From positions 1 through 6,313 of the forward strand of contig CAJXRL010000160.1 in the NCBI GenBank assembly GCA_913059105.1: DNA of 6,313 nt, given 5' to 3'. Both the position numbers and the translations under genes were made by a program. Of the stretch, positions 1 through 6,313 are shown in pieces. The notes beneath the pieces are model-generated. The model was not told the origin of the DNA. It did no database searches and worked only from the letters and a program-made list of their open reading frames with translations. Within the stretch, counting starts at the first letter, position 1; each line of letters opens with the position of its first letter. Source of the stretch: an uncultured Flavobacteriales bacterium. GTDB lineage: Bacteria; Bacteroidota; Bacteroidia; Flavobacteriales_E; Vicingaceae.

Positions 1-10
1 AGTTTGCAGT

Positions 11-508
11 GTGAAAAAAATTGGACTTATTTCAGATACTCATTCTTATTTACATTCCAGAGTAAAACATCACTTTGAAAATGTAGATGAAATTTGGCAT
101 GCAGGCGATATTGGCACACTGAGCTTAGCCGACGAATTAGCTGAATTAAAACCGTTGCGAGCTGTTTCTGGCAATATTGATGGTGCTGAAATAAAACGAG
201 TTCATCCTAAAAATCAAAGATTCATTTGTGAAGGTGTAGATGTTTGGATCACACACATAGGTGGTTATCCTAGTCGGTATGAACGAAGAATCTATGAAGA
301 GATTCATCGAAACCCTCCCAAACTATTCATTTGCGGCCATTCACACATTTTAAAAGCTATGCCTGACAAGAAGTTGAACTTGCTTCATTTAAATCCTGGT
401 GCCGCAGGAAAAGAAGGATTTCATCAAATGCTTACGTTGATGCGTTTTGAATTAAATGCAGGAAAGATTGAAAATTTAGAAGTAATTGAATTGGAGAAAA
501 GAGTTTAA
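11..508 (+). CDS. YfcE/MJ0936-family metallophosphoesterase
   Basis: A 165-residue single-domain calcineurin-like phosphoesterase, the usual length for the small YfcE/MJ0936 group (DUF2090-free, Metallophos_2 type). All expected metal-site motifs are visible: SDTH (D9, H11), HAGD (D33), GNID (N55, D57), TH at 81-82 and GHSH at 109-112, followed by the LNPGAAG strand at 127-133. The THG motif of the family appears here as THIGGYPSRY. Relatives are cytosolic, bind two divalent metals (often Mn) and hydrolyse phosphodiesters in vitro; the physiological substrate is generally unknown and cannot be read here. The start is GTG at 11, directly before the conserved first strand KKIGLISDTH. No in-frame stop lies between the window edge and this codon, so a start further upstream cannot be excluded, but family length argues against it. 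No Shine-Dalgarno sequence is seen in the 10 bases available. The gene converges on the DUF4293 gene, overlapping it by 4 bases. Confidence 0.93.
   Translation: MKKIGLISDTHSYLHSRVKHHFENVDEIWHAGDIGTLSLADELAELKPLRAVSGNIDGAEIKRVHPKNQRFICEGVDVWITHIGGYPSRYERRIYEEIHRNPPKLFICGHSHILKAMPDKKLNLLHLNPGAAGKEGFHQMLTLMRFELNAGKIENLEVIELEKRV
505..508. other. Shared TTAA: overlapping convergent stop codons
   Basis: The plus-strand phosphoesterase stop (TAA, 506-508) and the minus-strand DUF4293 stop (TAA, read 507-505) are both contained in the palindrome TTAA. The genes therefore overlap tail to tail with no space for a separate terminator. An 8-base palindrome CGAATTCG follows at 509-516, inside the DUF4293 coding region; it is too short to call a terminator. 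Confidence 0.9.
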
Positions 509-972
509 CGAATTCGATCAGCCGCTCTAACTAAGGCTTCGTCTTTTTTAATAGACTTTATCGCCAAGAAAATAAATATTAACGGAATCAATGCTAAATA
601 AGATCCGATATAATATTCAACCGTCGCGGCATTAACTTCTGTTAAGCCAGTTACAGCACCATCCACAATAAAGAAGATGGCTACCAAAAAACCTACTTGA
701 ACCAAAAGCAACAACTTCGCTAATTTTATTTGAACTTGTCGCCTTTTAAACATCACTAACGTAACTCCGCAAAGCGTTAAGCAAATGGAGCATAGAATTG
801 CTAAAACAATAGTTGAGTACAATACTTCTCCCGTATCTGCAACTTGCAATTTATAAAGATTAAAAGAATGTAACACACCATCTAAAGAAACATTAGCCAA
901 GTCGAGCCAAAAAATTGCAATATTTAATACTAAAGCAATAAAAAGAAAGAGCGTTTGAATACGTTGCCACAT
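505..972 (-). CDS. DUF4293-family four-helix membrane protein
   Basis: A 155-residue integral membrane protein matching the Bacteroidota-specific DUF4293 family: N-terminus MWQRIQTLFL, four hydrophobic segments (about residues 7-25, 52-75, 84-103 and 120-138) and the diagnostic cytoplasmic tail IKKDEALVRAADRIR at 141-155. The basic loop FKRRQVQIK (75-83) separates helices 2 and 3, and basic residues flank helices 1 and 4, which suggests both termini are cytoplasmic. The function of the family is unknown. The start was set at the ATG at 972, because MWQRIQ is the conserved family beginning. The reading frame could be extended 17 residues to a TTG at 1023, but that extension is non-conserved in character and would cover the divergent promoter region. 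The gene stands alone on its strand, between a convergent phosphoesterase and a divergent acyltransferase. Family assignment is by recognition of the tail and topology; the role is not inferable. Confidence 0.88.
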   Translation of the reverse strand: MWQRIQTLFLFIALVLNIAIFWLDLANVSLDGVLHSFNLYKLQVADTGEVLYSTIVLAILCSICLTLCGVTLVMFKRRQVQIKLAKLLLLVQVGFLVAIFFIVDGAVTGLTEVNAATVEYYIGSYLALIPLIFIFLAIKSIKKDEALVRAADRIR

Positions 973-990
973 AATATTTCGTTTATGTCG

Positions 991-1023
991 CAAAGAAAGT
1001 AAAGATTTGTTACTTTGGACCAA
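991..1023 (-). promoter_or_regulatory. Candidate Bacteroidota-type promoter for the DUF4293 gene
   Basis: On the minus strand, TTTCTTTG (998-991) resembles the Bacteroidota -7 box TAnnTTTG with one mismatch. A TTG (1023-1021) lies 22 bases upstream, in the range for the -33 element. This would place the transcript start a few bases downstream of 991, giving a leader of roughly 10-15 bases before the ATG at 972. It is a pattern match only. Confidence 0.35.
1010..1017 (+). promoter_or_regulatory. Candidate -7 box for the FemAB-like gene
   Basis: TTACTTTG resembles the Bacteroidota -7 consensus TAnnTTTG with one mismatch and ends 12 bases before the ATG at 1030. That would give a very short or nearly leaderless transcript. 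No clear TTG is seen at the expected -33 position, which weakens the call. The box lies inside the span of the opposing candidate promoter, so the two would compete for polymerase. Confidence 0.33.
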
Positions 1024-1029
1024 GAATAA

Positions 1030-1974
1030 ATGGAGAAATTGAAATCAAAACAATTATTTAAGGACTTTTCTGATAAACATGCAGATAAATTACCTTTTTC
1101 ATTACAATTTGCTTGGTGGAATGAAGTAGTCGTTGAAAATTGGGAAGTAGCAATTCTTAATAACGGAGAAGATACTTATGCCATAATGCCTTATTATATC
1201 CGAAAGAAAGGCCCATGGAATTTAATAAGTAATCCTCATTTCACACCATATAGTGGACCGTTTATAATTTACCCTAAGGGACAAAAAACAACCACTCGAA
1301 TTGCCTTTGAACATCGTGCTTATGGAGAATTAATAGATCAACTACCCTCCTTTTCTGAATATTCTCAAAACTTTCACCTCCAGTTCAAAAATGCATTGCC
1401 TTTTCAATGGAGTGGATTTAATGAAACGAATCGTTACACTTATTTGCTTTCTCTTGAACAAGAGGAAAAAGAACTTCGTTCTGGATTGAGAGAAAACAAT
1501 CGAAAGCAGATTAAAAAAGCAGAGAAAACAATCGAAATTTCTGAAACGAACGACGCTTTGCTTCTACAAGGTACTCTTCAACAATCTATTGAAAACAAGA
1601 TAGAAATATCTTACTTCGAACGAATGATTGCCTATGTTGAAAAACACAACTGTGGCAAAGTTTGGAAAGCTACTGAAGGAAAAAACATTCATGCCGTATT
1701 ACTTTGTATTTCTGATGAAAAAAGTGCTTACTATTTACTTGGAGGAAATGCTAAAGAATTTAAAAATTCCGGCGCTATGAGTTTACTTACTTGGAATGCA
1801 TTATTGTATTTTAAACAACTCGGAATTAAGCAATTCAATTTTGAAGGAAGCAGCATTGAAGCAGTTGAAAAGTACTTTAGGGGTTTTGGTGGTGAGTTAG
1901 TTTCCTTTAAAAGGTTAGAAAAACATAATTCAAAAAGTTTAGAAGTGGCTAAGAAGCTAAAAGGCACTATTTAA
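1030..1974 (+). CDS. FemAB/GNAT-like acyltransferase (Acetyltransf_6 type)
   Basis: A 314-residue soluble protein with no signal peptide or membrane segment, built like the FemAB-related double-GNAT proteins common in Bacteroidota. The N-terminal half holds the motif NPHFTPYSGPFIIY (68-81). The junction carries the basic helix LRENNRKQIKKAEK (153-166), a hallmark resembling the LRKNxRRxIRKAEK stretch of Fem-type transferases. The C-terminal GNAT-like half has YYLLGGN (234-240) and the closing signature FNFEGSSIEAVEKYFRGFGGE (269-289). FemX/FemAB proteins transfer amino acids from aminoacyl-tRNA to peptidoglycan precursors, while other members N-acylate sugars or small molecules; the donor and acceptor here are unknown. 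Translation must start at the ATG at 1030, because a TAA stop lies in frame directly before it (1027-1029). No Shine-Dalgarno sequence is present. The gene is monocistronic in this window and ends 5 bases from the convergent glycosyltransferase. An envelope-modifying role is an inference. Confidence 0.82.
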   Translation: MEKLKSKQLFKDFSDKHADKLPFSLQFAWWNEVVVENWEVAILNNGEDTYAIMPYYIRKKGPWNLISNPHFTPYSGPFIIYPKGQKTTTRIAFEHRAYGELIDQLPSFSEYSQNFHLQFKNALPFQWSGFNETNRYTYLLSLEQEEKELRSGLRENNRKQIKKAEKTIEISETNDALLLQGTLQQSIENKIEISYFERMIAYVEKHNCGKVWKATEGKNIHAVLLCISDEKSAYYLLGGNAKEFKNSGAMSLLTWNALLYFKQLGIKQFNFEGSSIEAVEKYFRGFGGELVSFKRLEKHNSKSLEVAKKLKGTI

Positions 1975-1979
1975 AAAAT

Positions 1980-2690
1980 TTAGCCCAGACCAAATACTTT
2001 CTTAAATCGTTGTTTAACCTTATTTTGAGGAATTCCCAATCGAGTTAAAAAGTAAATAAGAAAATAACTAAACTGCAGGCTATAAACACCAATGGCTTCA
2101 TATTTCCGTGCAGAAACTATAAGTTTTTGATTCATTTTGATGAAGGTGAAATTTTGGCGTAAGCGTCTAATAATGTCATTTCCTTCCATAAAGAGAAGGT
2201 TTTCGTTATAACCGTTTGCTAACTCAAAAACATCACTCTTTATTAACAAGCCTTGATCGCCGAACTGAAAAGCCCCTAACTTAAAATGGCTAAACTTCTC
2301 GTTCAATTTTAAAAACCAATGTGAACTATCGAAACGCAGTTTGAAATTTCCGAAAGTAAAGGAATTTGAATTAATTGTCCCTAAAATAAACTCTTCATTC
2401 AAATCAGTAAAGCGAACATCAGCATGAATGAATAAATAGAATTTAGCTTGCAATTGTTTCGCTCCTAAATTCAATTGAAAAGCTCTATTTTTCTTTTCTG
2501 AAGAATAATTAACGATCCCATGATTTTCCGCTATTACCGCTGTTTTATCTGTACTTCCTGCATCAACAATACAAACCTTTACAAAACCAATTCTATTTAA
2601 ATCAGCCAATAACTCCGGTAAATAAAGAGCTTCATTATATGTCGGTATGACCACTCCAATATCCTGTATTTCAAATCTACTTTTTGTCAA
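1980..2690 (-). CDS. TIGR04283-type family 2 glycosyltransferase
   Basis: A 236-residue GT-A fold glycosyltransferase, close to the usual 220-240 residues of the TIGR04283 group (named for arsenosugar-biosynthesis or rSAM/selenodomain-associated transferases). Motifs in order: IPTYNE (15-20), the nucleotide-binding VDAGSTDKT (42-50), NRAFQLNLGA (68-77), the metal-binding HAD (89-91), GNFKLRFD (114-121), FGDQGLLIK (143-151), LFMEGNDIIRRLR (166-178) and SARKYEAIGVY (193-203). A hydrophobic C-terminal stretch (about 202-220) probably associates with the membrane. It is expected to transfer a sugar from a nucleotide-sugar donor in the cytosol; the acceptor is unknown, and arsenosugar synthesis should not be assumed because no rSAM or arsenic gene is nearby. 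The start is TTG at 2690, supported by a GGAG box 8 bases upstream, by the absence of ATG or GTG in frame before the conserved fold, and by a TAG at 2714-2712. It overlaps the tamB 3' end by 14 bases, suggesting co-transcription and possible translational coupling. Confidence 0.88.
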   Translation of the reverse strand: MTKSRFEIQDIGVVIPTYNEALYLPELLADLNRIGFVKVCIVDAGSTDKTAVIAENHGIVNYSSEKKNRAFQLNLGAKQLQAKFYLFIHADVRFTDLNEEFILGTINSNSFTFGNFKLRFDSSHWFLKLNEKFSHFKLGAFQFGDQGLLIKSDVFELANGYNENLLFMEGNDIIRRLRQNFTFIKMNQKLIVSARKYEAIGVYSLQFSYFLIYFLTRLGIPQNKVKQRFKKVFGLG

Positions 2691-5600
2691 AATATTTTCT
2701 CCAAAGTTCGCCTATTGTGTCAAAATCTTCTCGATAAAAGAACCCAATTCCTTGTGTATATGGACTATTCAATTGCAGCAAGCTATTGGTTACTGAACGA
2801 TTGAAACCCTTTACTCGATACCTGCCATCTTTTAACTTATAAATGGCAGTGAATTCTCCAACAAAACCTGAATTCTGGTTCTGTAAATCGGGGTTATCAC
2901 CAGTGTAACCTACATTTCCATCAAAAGTTAATCGATCTTTAAAAAGTTGAGTAGACACAGAAACATCAAATTGGTCGCTATTTAATTCATCAGCAGGTTG
3001 ATATTTCAATCCAACATCGAATTTATCACTCAACCTAGAAGCCCAATTACTTAATTGATTTGAAACAAATTCATATCCATTATTTAAACTCTGTGCACCT
3101 GCATTGTATCCTCCATCTGTTGCTCCAGAGGAAGAAGAAGGAAGAAATCGATTCAAAACCAAAAGACCAAATACTTGCTGATTCATTTCCTGAGAATTAA
3201 CATCGTTATTATTTACGTACAATACCGATTCCAACTCCCGCTTTGTTTGTTCCGAAGCCTCTGGAAGCGAGATATCAAAACTTATACTTGGACTCATTAA
3301 GTTACCGTTGAGTTTCAATGCTAACTCTACTGGAGTTCTTCGTTTGTATTCGTCTGAGGAATCACTAGGAAACAAATCATAGAGTGGTGCTCTCAACTTG
3401 TATATGGCTTGCATGTTCATTACAGCCTGGTAAGGATCTCCGTCCCAATACATGCTGCTTCCTTTGGATATTTCAAAGCGCTTATTCAGAACGTTTTGCA
3501 ACGTAAAAAGATAATCTCCTTTTTCTACTAAATACTGCCCAAAAATATTAAGATCGCCTATGGTGTTAATAATCATGTTTAAGTCTCCTTGCCCCCGAGC
3601 TTTAATAATATCACCAACTTGCTCATCAAAAATAATTTGCAATTTAGCATCAGGTGTAATCTCTAAATCAAAATTCAATTCAATTCCACTTAAGTCCACT
3701 TCTTCCGCTTTTTCTTCATTATAATCCGGACTATTCGTAAAAACCAAAAAATCTGAATTTGAAACATCTACACCCTCTTCCAACGGTATTTTAAAATCTG
3801 TTCCTTTTTCAGTTTTCAAATCCAATTCAAGTATCAATTTGTCTGAGTAACCAGAAATGTTTGCTGCTCCAGAAGCATACCCTTTACCATAGAATAGTTC
3901 ATTATCCTTTGCAGTAGTATTCAAACTCAAAAAATTCGTAAACTCAAGACCAATATCATAGTTAAAATTGCTGTAATTTTCATGAAAAACAGTTCCTGTA
4001 GCTATAGCAGGGCTTCCTTCACTATCCTTAACTTCGATTAGGTTGAAACCTATAAAGTCCGGTTCAATTATTATTTGATCATCAATGCTATAATTTGTAT
4101 TTAAGTAATTGATATGGAATTTGGACTTATTCAAGCCTAAAACCCCTTTCAATTGAGGCGCTTCAGCTTCACCGTCAACTGCAACCTTCCCGTTCAAGAC
4201 CCCCTCAATATCCGTTAAGTAATCAACTAAATACGGCCGAATTAACTCTAAAGGAAATTGATTGAAATCTATAGTTAAGTCCAAACTATTTTCCTTCTTT
4301 AATGGAAACACACTTCCGGTCACCCGAAGTATATCTGATTCCGAGTTACCTAAATTGCCATCTACTAATAATGCTTTAAGTTCTGAATCCCAAATACTTT
4401 TTAAATTCGACTCTCCAATTTCAACCTCATTAATAAAGAGGCTATCCAACTTTAAGTCAGTAGTAAAAGACAAATCTTTATAAATAGAAATTAACGAAGC
4501 AGTTCCATTTGCCACTCCTTCGAGTGCTATGCTATTTTCAGGCAATAAAGAACTAACAAACTTCAGGTCAATTTCTTTTAGGTCTATGTTCATTGTATCT
4601 TCAATTAATTCAGATGCCTTACCATAAATCTTTAATTTCTGCAAATCATTACCAACTCCCAGATTACTAATATTTAATCTTCCACTATCCAACAGAATTT
4701 TATTATCGTTATCAATTTTCCAAAGTGCATCATCCACTTCAAACGTAGAATTGATAAAAGCCAAATCCATTTGGAGCGGATTATACAATTGATTTGATAT
4801 CTCTAAATCAATATTAGCAATCTTAGTGCCCCAAGAATCAATAGATATGATATTACTATTCAGGTGATTATTCAAAGTTAAAATTAGCTTTACCCCTTGC
4901 ATACTTTCAAGGTCTACAAGTTTTAGATTCGCTGCACCTAAGTCAATTTGCAAAGAATCTTTAATCGCATTCAATTTTAAATCAAAAGCTTGAATGCGAT
5001 TGTTTTTATATATTAGTTCACTTCCCTTGGTCTCTACTTCTAAAATGCTGTCAATTGTCGAGAAGTACAACTTAATCATCGACCCCTCTGCAATAGACAA
5101 ATCTGGCATTAGCACTTCTGTAACAGGCTTTGTATTTTTAAATTGTGCTGTGAAATCAAAAACCTGAGGATTCGCTTTAGAAGTAATAATTGTAGAATCA
5201 AAAAAGTGATAGTAAATGTTTTCAAATACTTCAGGTAAGTCAACAATTTTATACTCCCCTTCCATTTTGGCATCGACGAAACTAGACTCTAATTGAATTT
5301 TCCGTTTACCGTCTTTCTTACCAGCATTTAAACTAAATTGATCGACATTGTGATTTAATTTTCGATCTCGATATTTTAAGTTTTTAACGATTGAAGAACC
5401 TGAGATATCGTCGATATCAGCTCCTTTCAAGTCAATTTCTGATTGAAAAGAAAGCTCTGTAAGGCTGTCTTTTTGATTGAACAAATTCAATACCGCCAAT
5501 TTAGCTTTTGAAACATTTAGTTTGAATTTTGAAACCGGTTTTCTAGAATTTAAATCAATTCTACCGTTAAAATTTGCAACAATATTTTCATCCATCACAT

Positions 5601-6267
5601 CAAACTGACCAGTAAACTGTTCTTTTCTAAAAGAACCATTCAGTTTTATGTTTTCATATCGATAATTGCTATACTCTATAAAATCCACAACTCCATTAGC
5701 TTTAAAGTCTGCATCTTCCTTTGTAAACCCAATTCCTTGCAGTGACACATTTAAACCAGTACTTCCTAGTTTTTCTTCATCTATTAATTGACCTAACTCA
5801 AATTCTATAGAACTTAGCTTTCCACTGTACTCATATTGCTCATTGGCATTTTGCTTCAATAAAACATCTGTTTGAATACTACCAAGTGCTGTAGAAAAAG
5901 ACCCAAAAGCAACAAAATCTGATATATAACCTGTAAAATTACCTTGAAACCTAATTTGCCCCAGTTTATTAAACGATGCGGGTATATATAGATTATTCTT
6001 TTCCTTAAATGGAGGAACTGGAATGCTACGCAATGCATAAGCAGATGTTTTAAGTTCACTTAGCTCAGTATAAATAAAGGTATTATCTATATCAGGAAGG
6101 CCTCTAAAACTAAAATCTCCTTTCAAAATCGTTCCTCCATTTATCTTAAGTTGAAGATCGTTTGCTCTCAAATTTGCCACTGTCCCTTCCACTTTTCCAT
6201 CAATAAAAACTTCATTTTCAATTCCTAAAAACTGAGGAACAAAGTATGACAAGTCCCTAATATATAC
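2677..6267 (-). CDS. tamB: TamB homologue, translocation/assembly module protein (5' truncated)
   Basis: Only the C-terminal 1196 residues are present (numbered from V at 6267); the frame is open to the end of genuine sequence. Bacteroidota TamB proteins are usually longer, about 1450-1700 residues, so the N-terminal membrane anchor and first repeats are missing. Residues 1 to about 780 are alternating beta-strand repeats with AsmA-like or DUF490-like character, such as FRGLPDIDNTFIYTEL and VNGKV/LNGKV-type segments. The C-terminal TamB domain (PF04357, about 780-1190) shows NFDLEITPDAKLQIIFDEQVGD (near 858-880), FGQYLVEKGDYLFTLQN (909-925), FEISKGSSMYWDGDP (931-945) and a terminal region with KFDVGLKYQ. 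TamB is an inner-membrane-anchored periplasmic bridge with a lipid-lined beta groove; with its Omp85 partner TamA it aids outer-membrane protein assembly, and relatives in E. coli help move phospholipids to the outer membrane. No TamA gene is in the window. It is read first in a unit with the overlapping glycosyltransferase. The apparent MYKRQ start upstream is adapter-encoded, not real. Confidence 0.92.
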   Translation of the reverse strand, partial: VYIRDLSYFVPQFLGIENEVFIDGKVEGTVANLRANDLQLKINGGTILKGDFSFRGLPDIDNTFIYTELSELKTSAYALRSIPVPPFKEKNNLYIPASFNKLGQIRFQGNFTGYISDFVAFGSFSTALGSIQTDVLLKQNANEQYEYSGKLSSIEFELGQLIDEEKLGSTGLNVSLQGIGFTKEDADFKANGVVDFIEYSNYRYENIKLNGSFRKEQFTGQFDVMDENIVANFNGRIDLNSRKPVSKFKLNVSKAKLAVLNLFNQKDSLTELSFQSEIDLKGADIDDISGSSIVKNLKYRDRKLNHNVDQFSLNAGKKDGKRKIQLESSFVDAKMEGEYKIVDLPEVFENIYYHFFDSTIITSKANPQVFDFTAQFKNTKPVTEVLMPDLSIAEGSMIKLYFSTIDSILEVETKGSELIYKNNRIQAFDLKLNAIKDSLQIDLGAANLKLVDLESMQGVKLILTLNNHLNSNIISIDSWGTKIANIDLEISNQLYNPLQMDLAFINSTFEVDDALWKIDNDNKILLDSGRLNISNLGVGNDLQKLKIYGKASELIEDTMNIDLKEIDLKFVSSLLPENSIALEGVANGTASLISIYKDLSFTTDLKLDSLFINEVEIGESNLKSIWDSELKALLVDGNLGNSESDILRVTGSVFPLKKENSLDLTIDFNQFPLELIRPYLVDYLTDIEGVLNGKVAVDGEAEAPQLKGVLGLNKSKFHINYLNTNYSIDDQIIIEPDFIGFNLIEVKDSEGSPAIATGTVFHENYSNFNYDIGLEFTNFLSLNTTAKDNELFYGKGYASGAANISGYSDKLILELDLKTEKGTDFKIPLEEGVDVSNSDFLVFTNSPDYNEEKAEEVDLSGIELNFDLEITPDAKLQIIFDEQVGDIIKARGQGDLNMIINTIGDLNIFGQYLVEKGDYLFTLQNVLNKRFEISKGSSMYWDGDPYQAVMNMQAIYKLRAPLYDLFPSDSSDEYKRRTPVELALKLNGNLMSPSISFDISLPEASEQTKRELESVLYVNNNDVNSQEMNQQVFGLLVLNRFLPSSSSGATDGGYNAGAQSLNNGYEFVSNQLSNWASRLSDKFDVGLKYQPADELNSDQFDVSVSTQLFKDRLTFDGNVGYTGDNPDLQNQNSGFVGEFTAIYKLKDGRYRVKGFNRSVTNSLLQLNSPYTQGIGFFYREDFDTIGELWRKYFDKK
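2699..2702 (-). promoter_or_regulatory. Ribosome binding site (GGAG) for the glycosyltransferase TTG start
   Basis: On the minus strand GGAG is followed by eight bases (AAAATATT) and then TTG at 2690-2688. This is good Shine-Dalgarno spacing and decides for the TTG start. It lies inside the last codons of tamB. No such box was noted before the ATGs of the DUF4293 and FemAB-like genes. Confidence 0.5.
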
Positions 6268-6313
6268 CTGTCTCTTATACACATCTCCGAGCCCACGAGA
6301 CAGGCAGAAATCT
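6268..6313. other. Illumina Nextera adapter contamination (not genomic)
   Basis: Bases 6268-6286 are exactly the Tn5 mosaic-end complement CTGTCTCTTATACACATCT. Bases 6287-6301 (CCGAGCCCACGAGAC) complete the Nextera read-2 adapter. Bases 6302-6309 (AGGCAGAA) match the i7 index N703 as I remember it, and 6310-6313 (ATCT) begin the P7 flow-cell tail. The order insert, adapter, index, P7 is that of read-1 read-through of a short insert, assembled onto a contig end. On the minus strand this stretch supplies GTG TAT AAG AGA CAG (6282-6268), the well-known MYKRQ false N-terminus. Confidence 0.98.

Noticed and set aside
241..275. THIGGYPSRY replacing the canonical THG motif as a sign of a defective phosphoesterase
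   Set aside because: The metal-binding H82 and all other ligand residues are kept, and this form appears ordinary for Bacteroidota members of the family.
973..1023. A 17-residue N-terminal extension of the DUF4293 protein starting at TTG 1023
   Set aside because: The family begins at MWQRIQ, an ATG is present exactly there (972), and the extension would occupy nearly all of the divergent promoter spacer.
1731..1967. A 78-residue minus-strand reading frame
   Set aside because: It lies wholly inside the FemAB-like gene on the opposite strand, has low-complexity composition and shows no recognisable domain.
1956..1984. Inverted repeat GCTAAA / TTTAGC spanning the convergent stop codons, as a bidirectional terminator
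   Set aside because: The stem is only 6 base pairs, AT-rich, with a 17-base loop; this can easily occur by chance in such AT-rich sequence.
4262..4483. A 73-residue plus-strand reading frame
   Set aside because: It is antisense to tamB in a continuous, clearly coding region and has no recognisable features.
5856..6059. A 67-residue minus-strand reading frame
   Set aside because: It is an out-of-frame shadow inside tamB, rich in hydrophobic residues by frame shift, with no start signal or domain.
6268..6282. The GTG at 6282 as the natural start of the large minus-strand gene
   Set aside because: The five codons involved are the Nextera mosaic end and not genome sequence.
6268..6286. The Tn5-like 19-base end as evidence of a real transposon or IS50 end
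   Set aside because: It is followed directly by the read-2 adapter remainder, a sample index and P7 bases, and no transposase gene or second end is present.

Overview
The window is AT-rich DNA that looks like a fragment of a Bacteroidota chromosome, most likely from the flavobacterial side of the phylum. The evidence is a DUF4293-type membrane protein with its characteristic C-terminal tail, a Bacteroidota-style TamB, a GT2 glycosyltransferase of the TIGR04283 type, very compact spacing, mostly no Shine-Dalgarno sequences, and promoter-like boxes resembling TAnnTTTG. No RNA gene, CRISPR array, insertion sequence or phage gene is visible. The window is almost fully coding, and the longest non-coding stretch is the 57-base divergent spacer at 973-1029.

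Layout: a YfcE/MJ0936-type metallophosphoesterase (11-508, +) converges on a small four-helix membrane protein (DUF4293, 505-972, -), and the two stop codons share one TTAA. A short divergent promoter region (973-1029) separates the DUF4293 gene from a FemAB/GNAT-like acyltransferase (1030-1974, +). That gene converges, with a 5-base gap, on a two-gene minus-strand unit. In this unit a large 5'-truncated tamB homologue (2677-6267, -) is read first and overlaps by 14 bases the glycosyltransferase gene (1980-2690, -). The glycosyltransferase appears to start at TTG behind a GGAG box.

Functionally, three of the five genes have plausible envelope roles: TamB in lipid or outer-membrane protein delivery, the glycosyltransferase, and the FemAB-like transferase. 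The tamB-glycosyltransferase pair probably shares a transcript. No experimental link between these genes can be read from the sequence.

The last 46 bases (6268-6313) are not biological. They are the Illumina Nextera read-2 transposase adapter, an 8-base i7 index and the first four bases of the P7 tail. The large reading frame therefore runs artificially into adapter, its apparent N-terminus MYKRQ is adapter-encoded, and the real tamB N-terminus is missing. I found no convincing undescribed system here. The most important second-look item is the adapter contamination.
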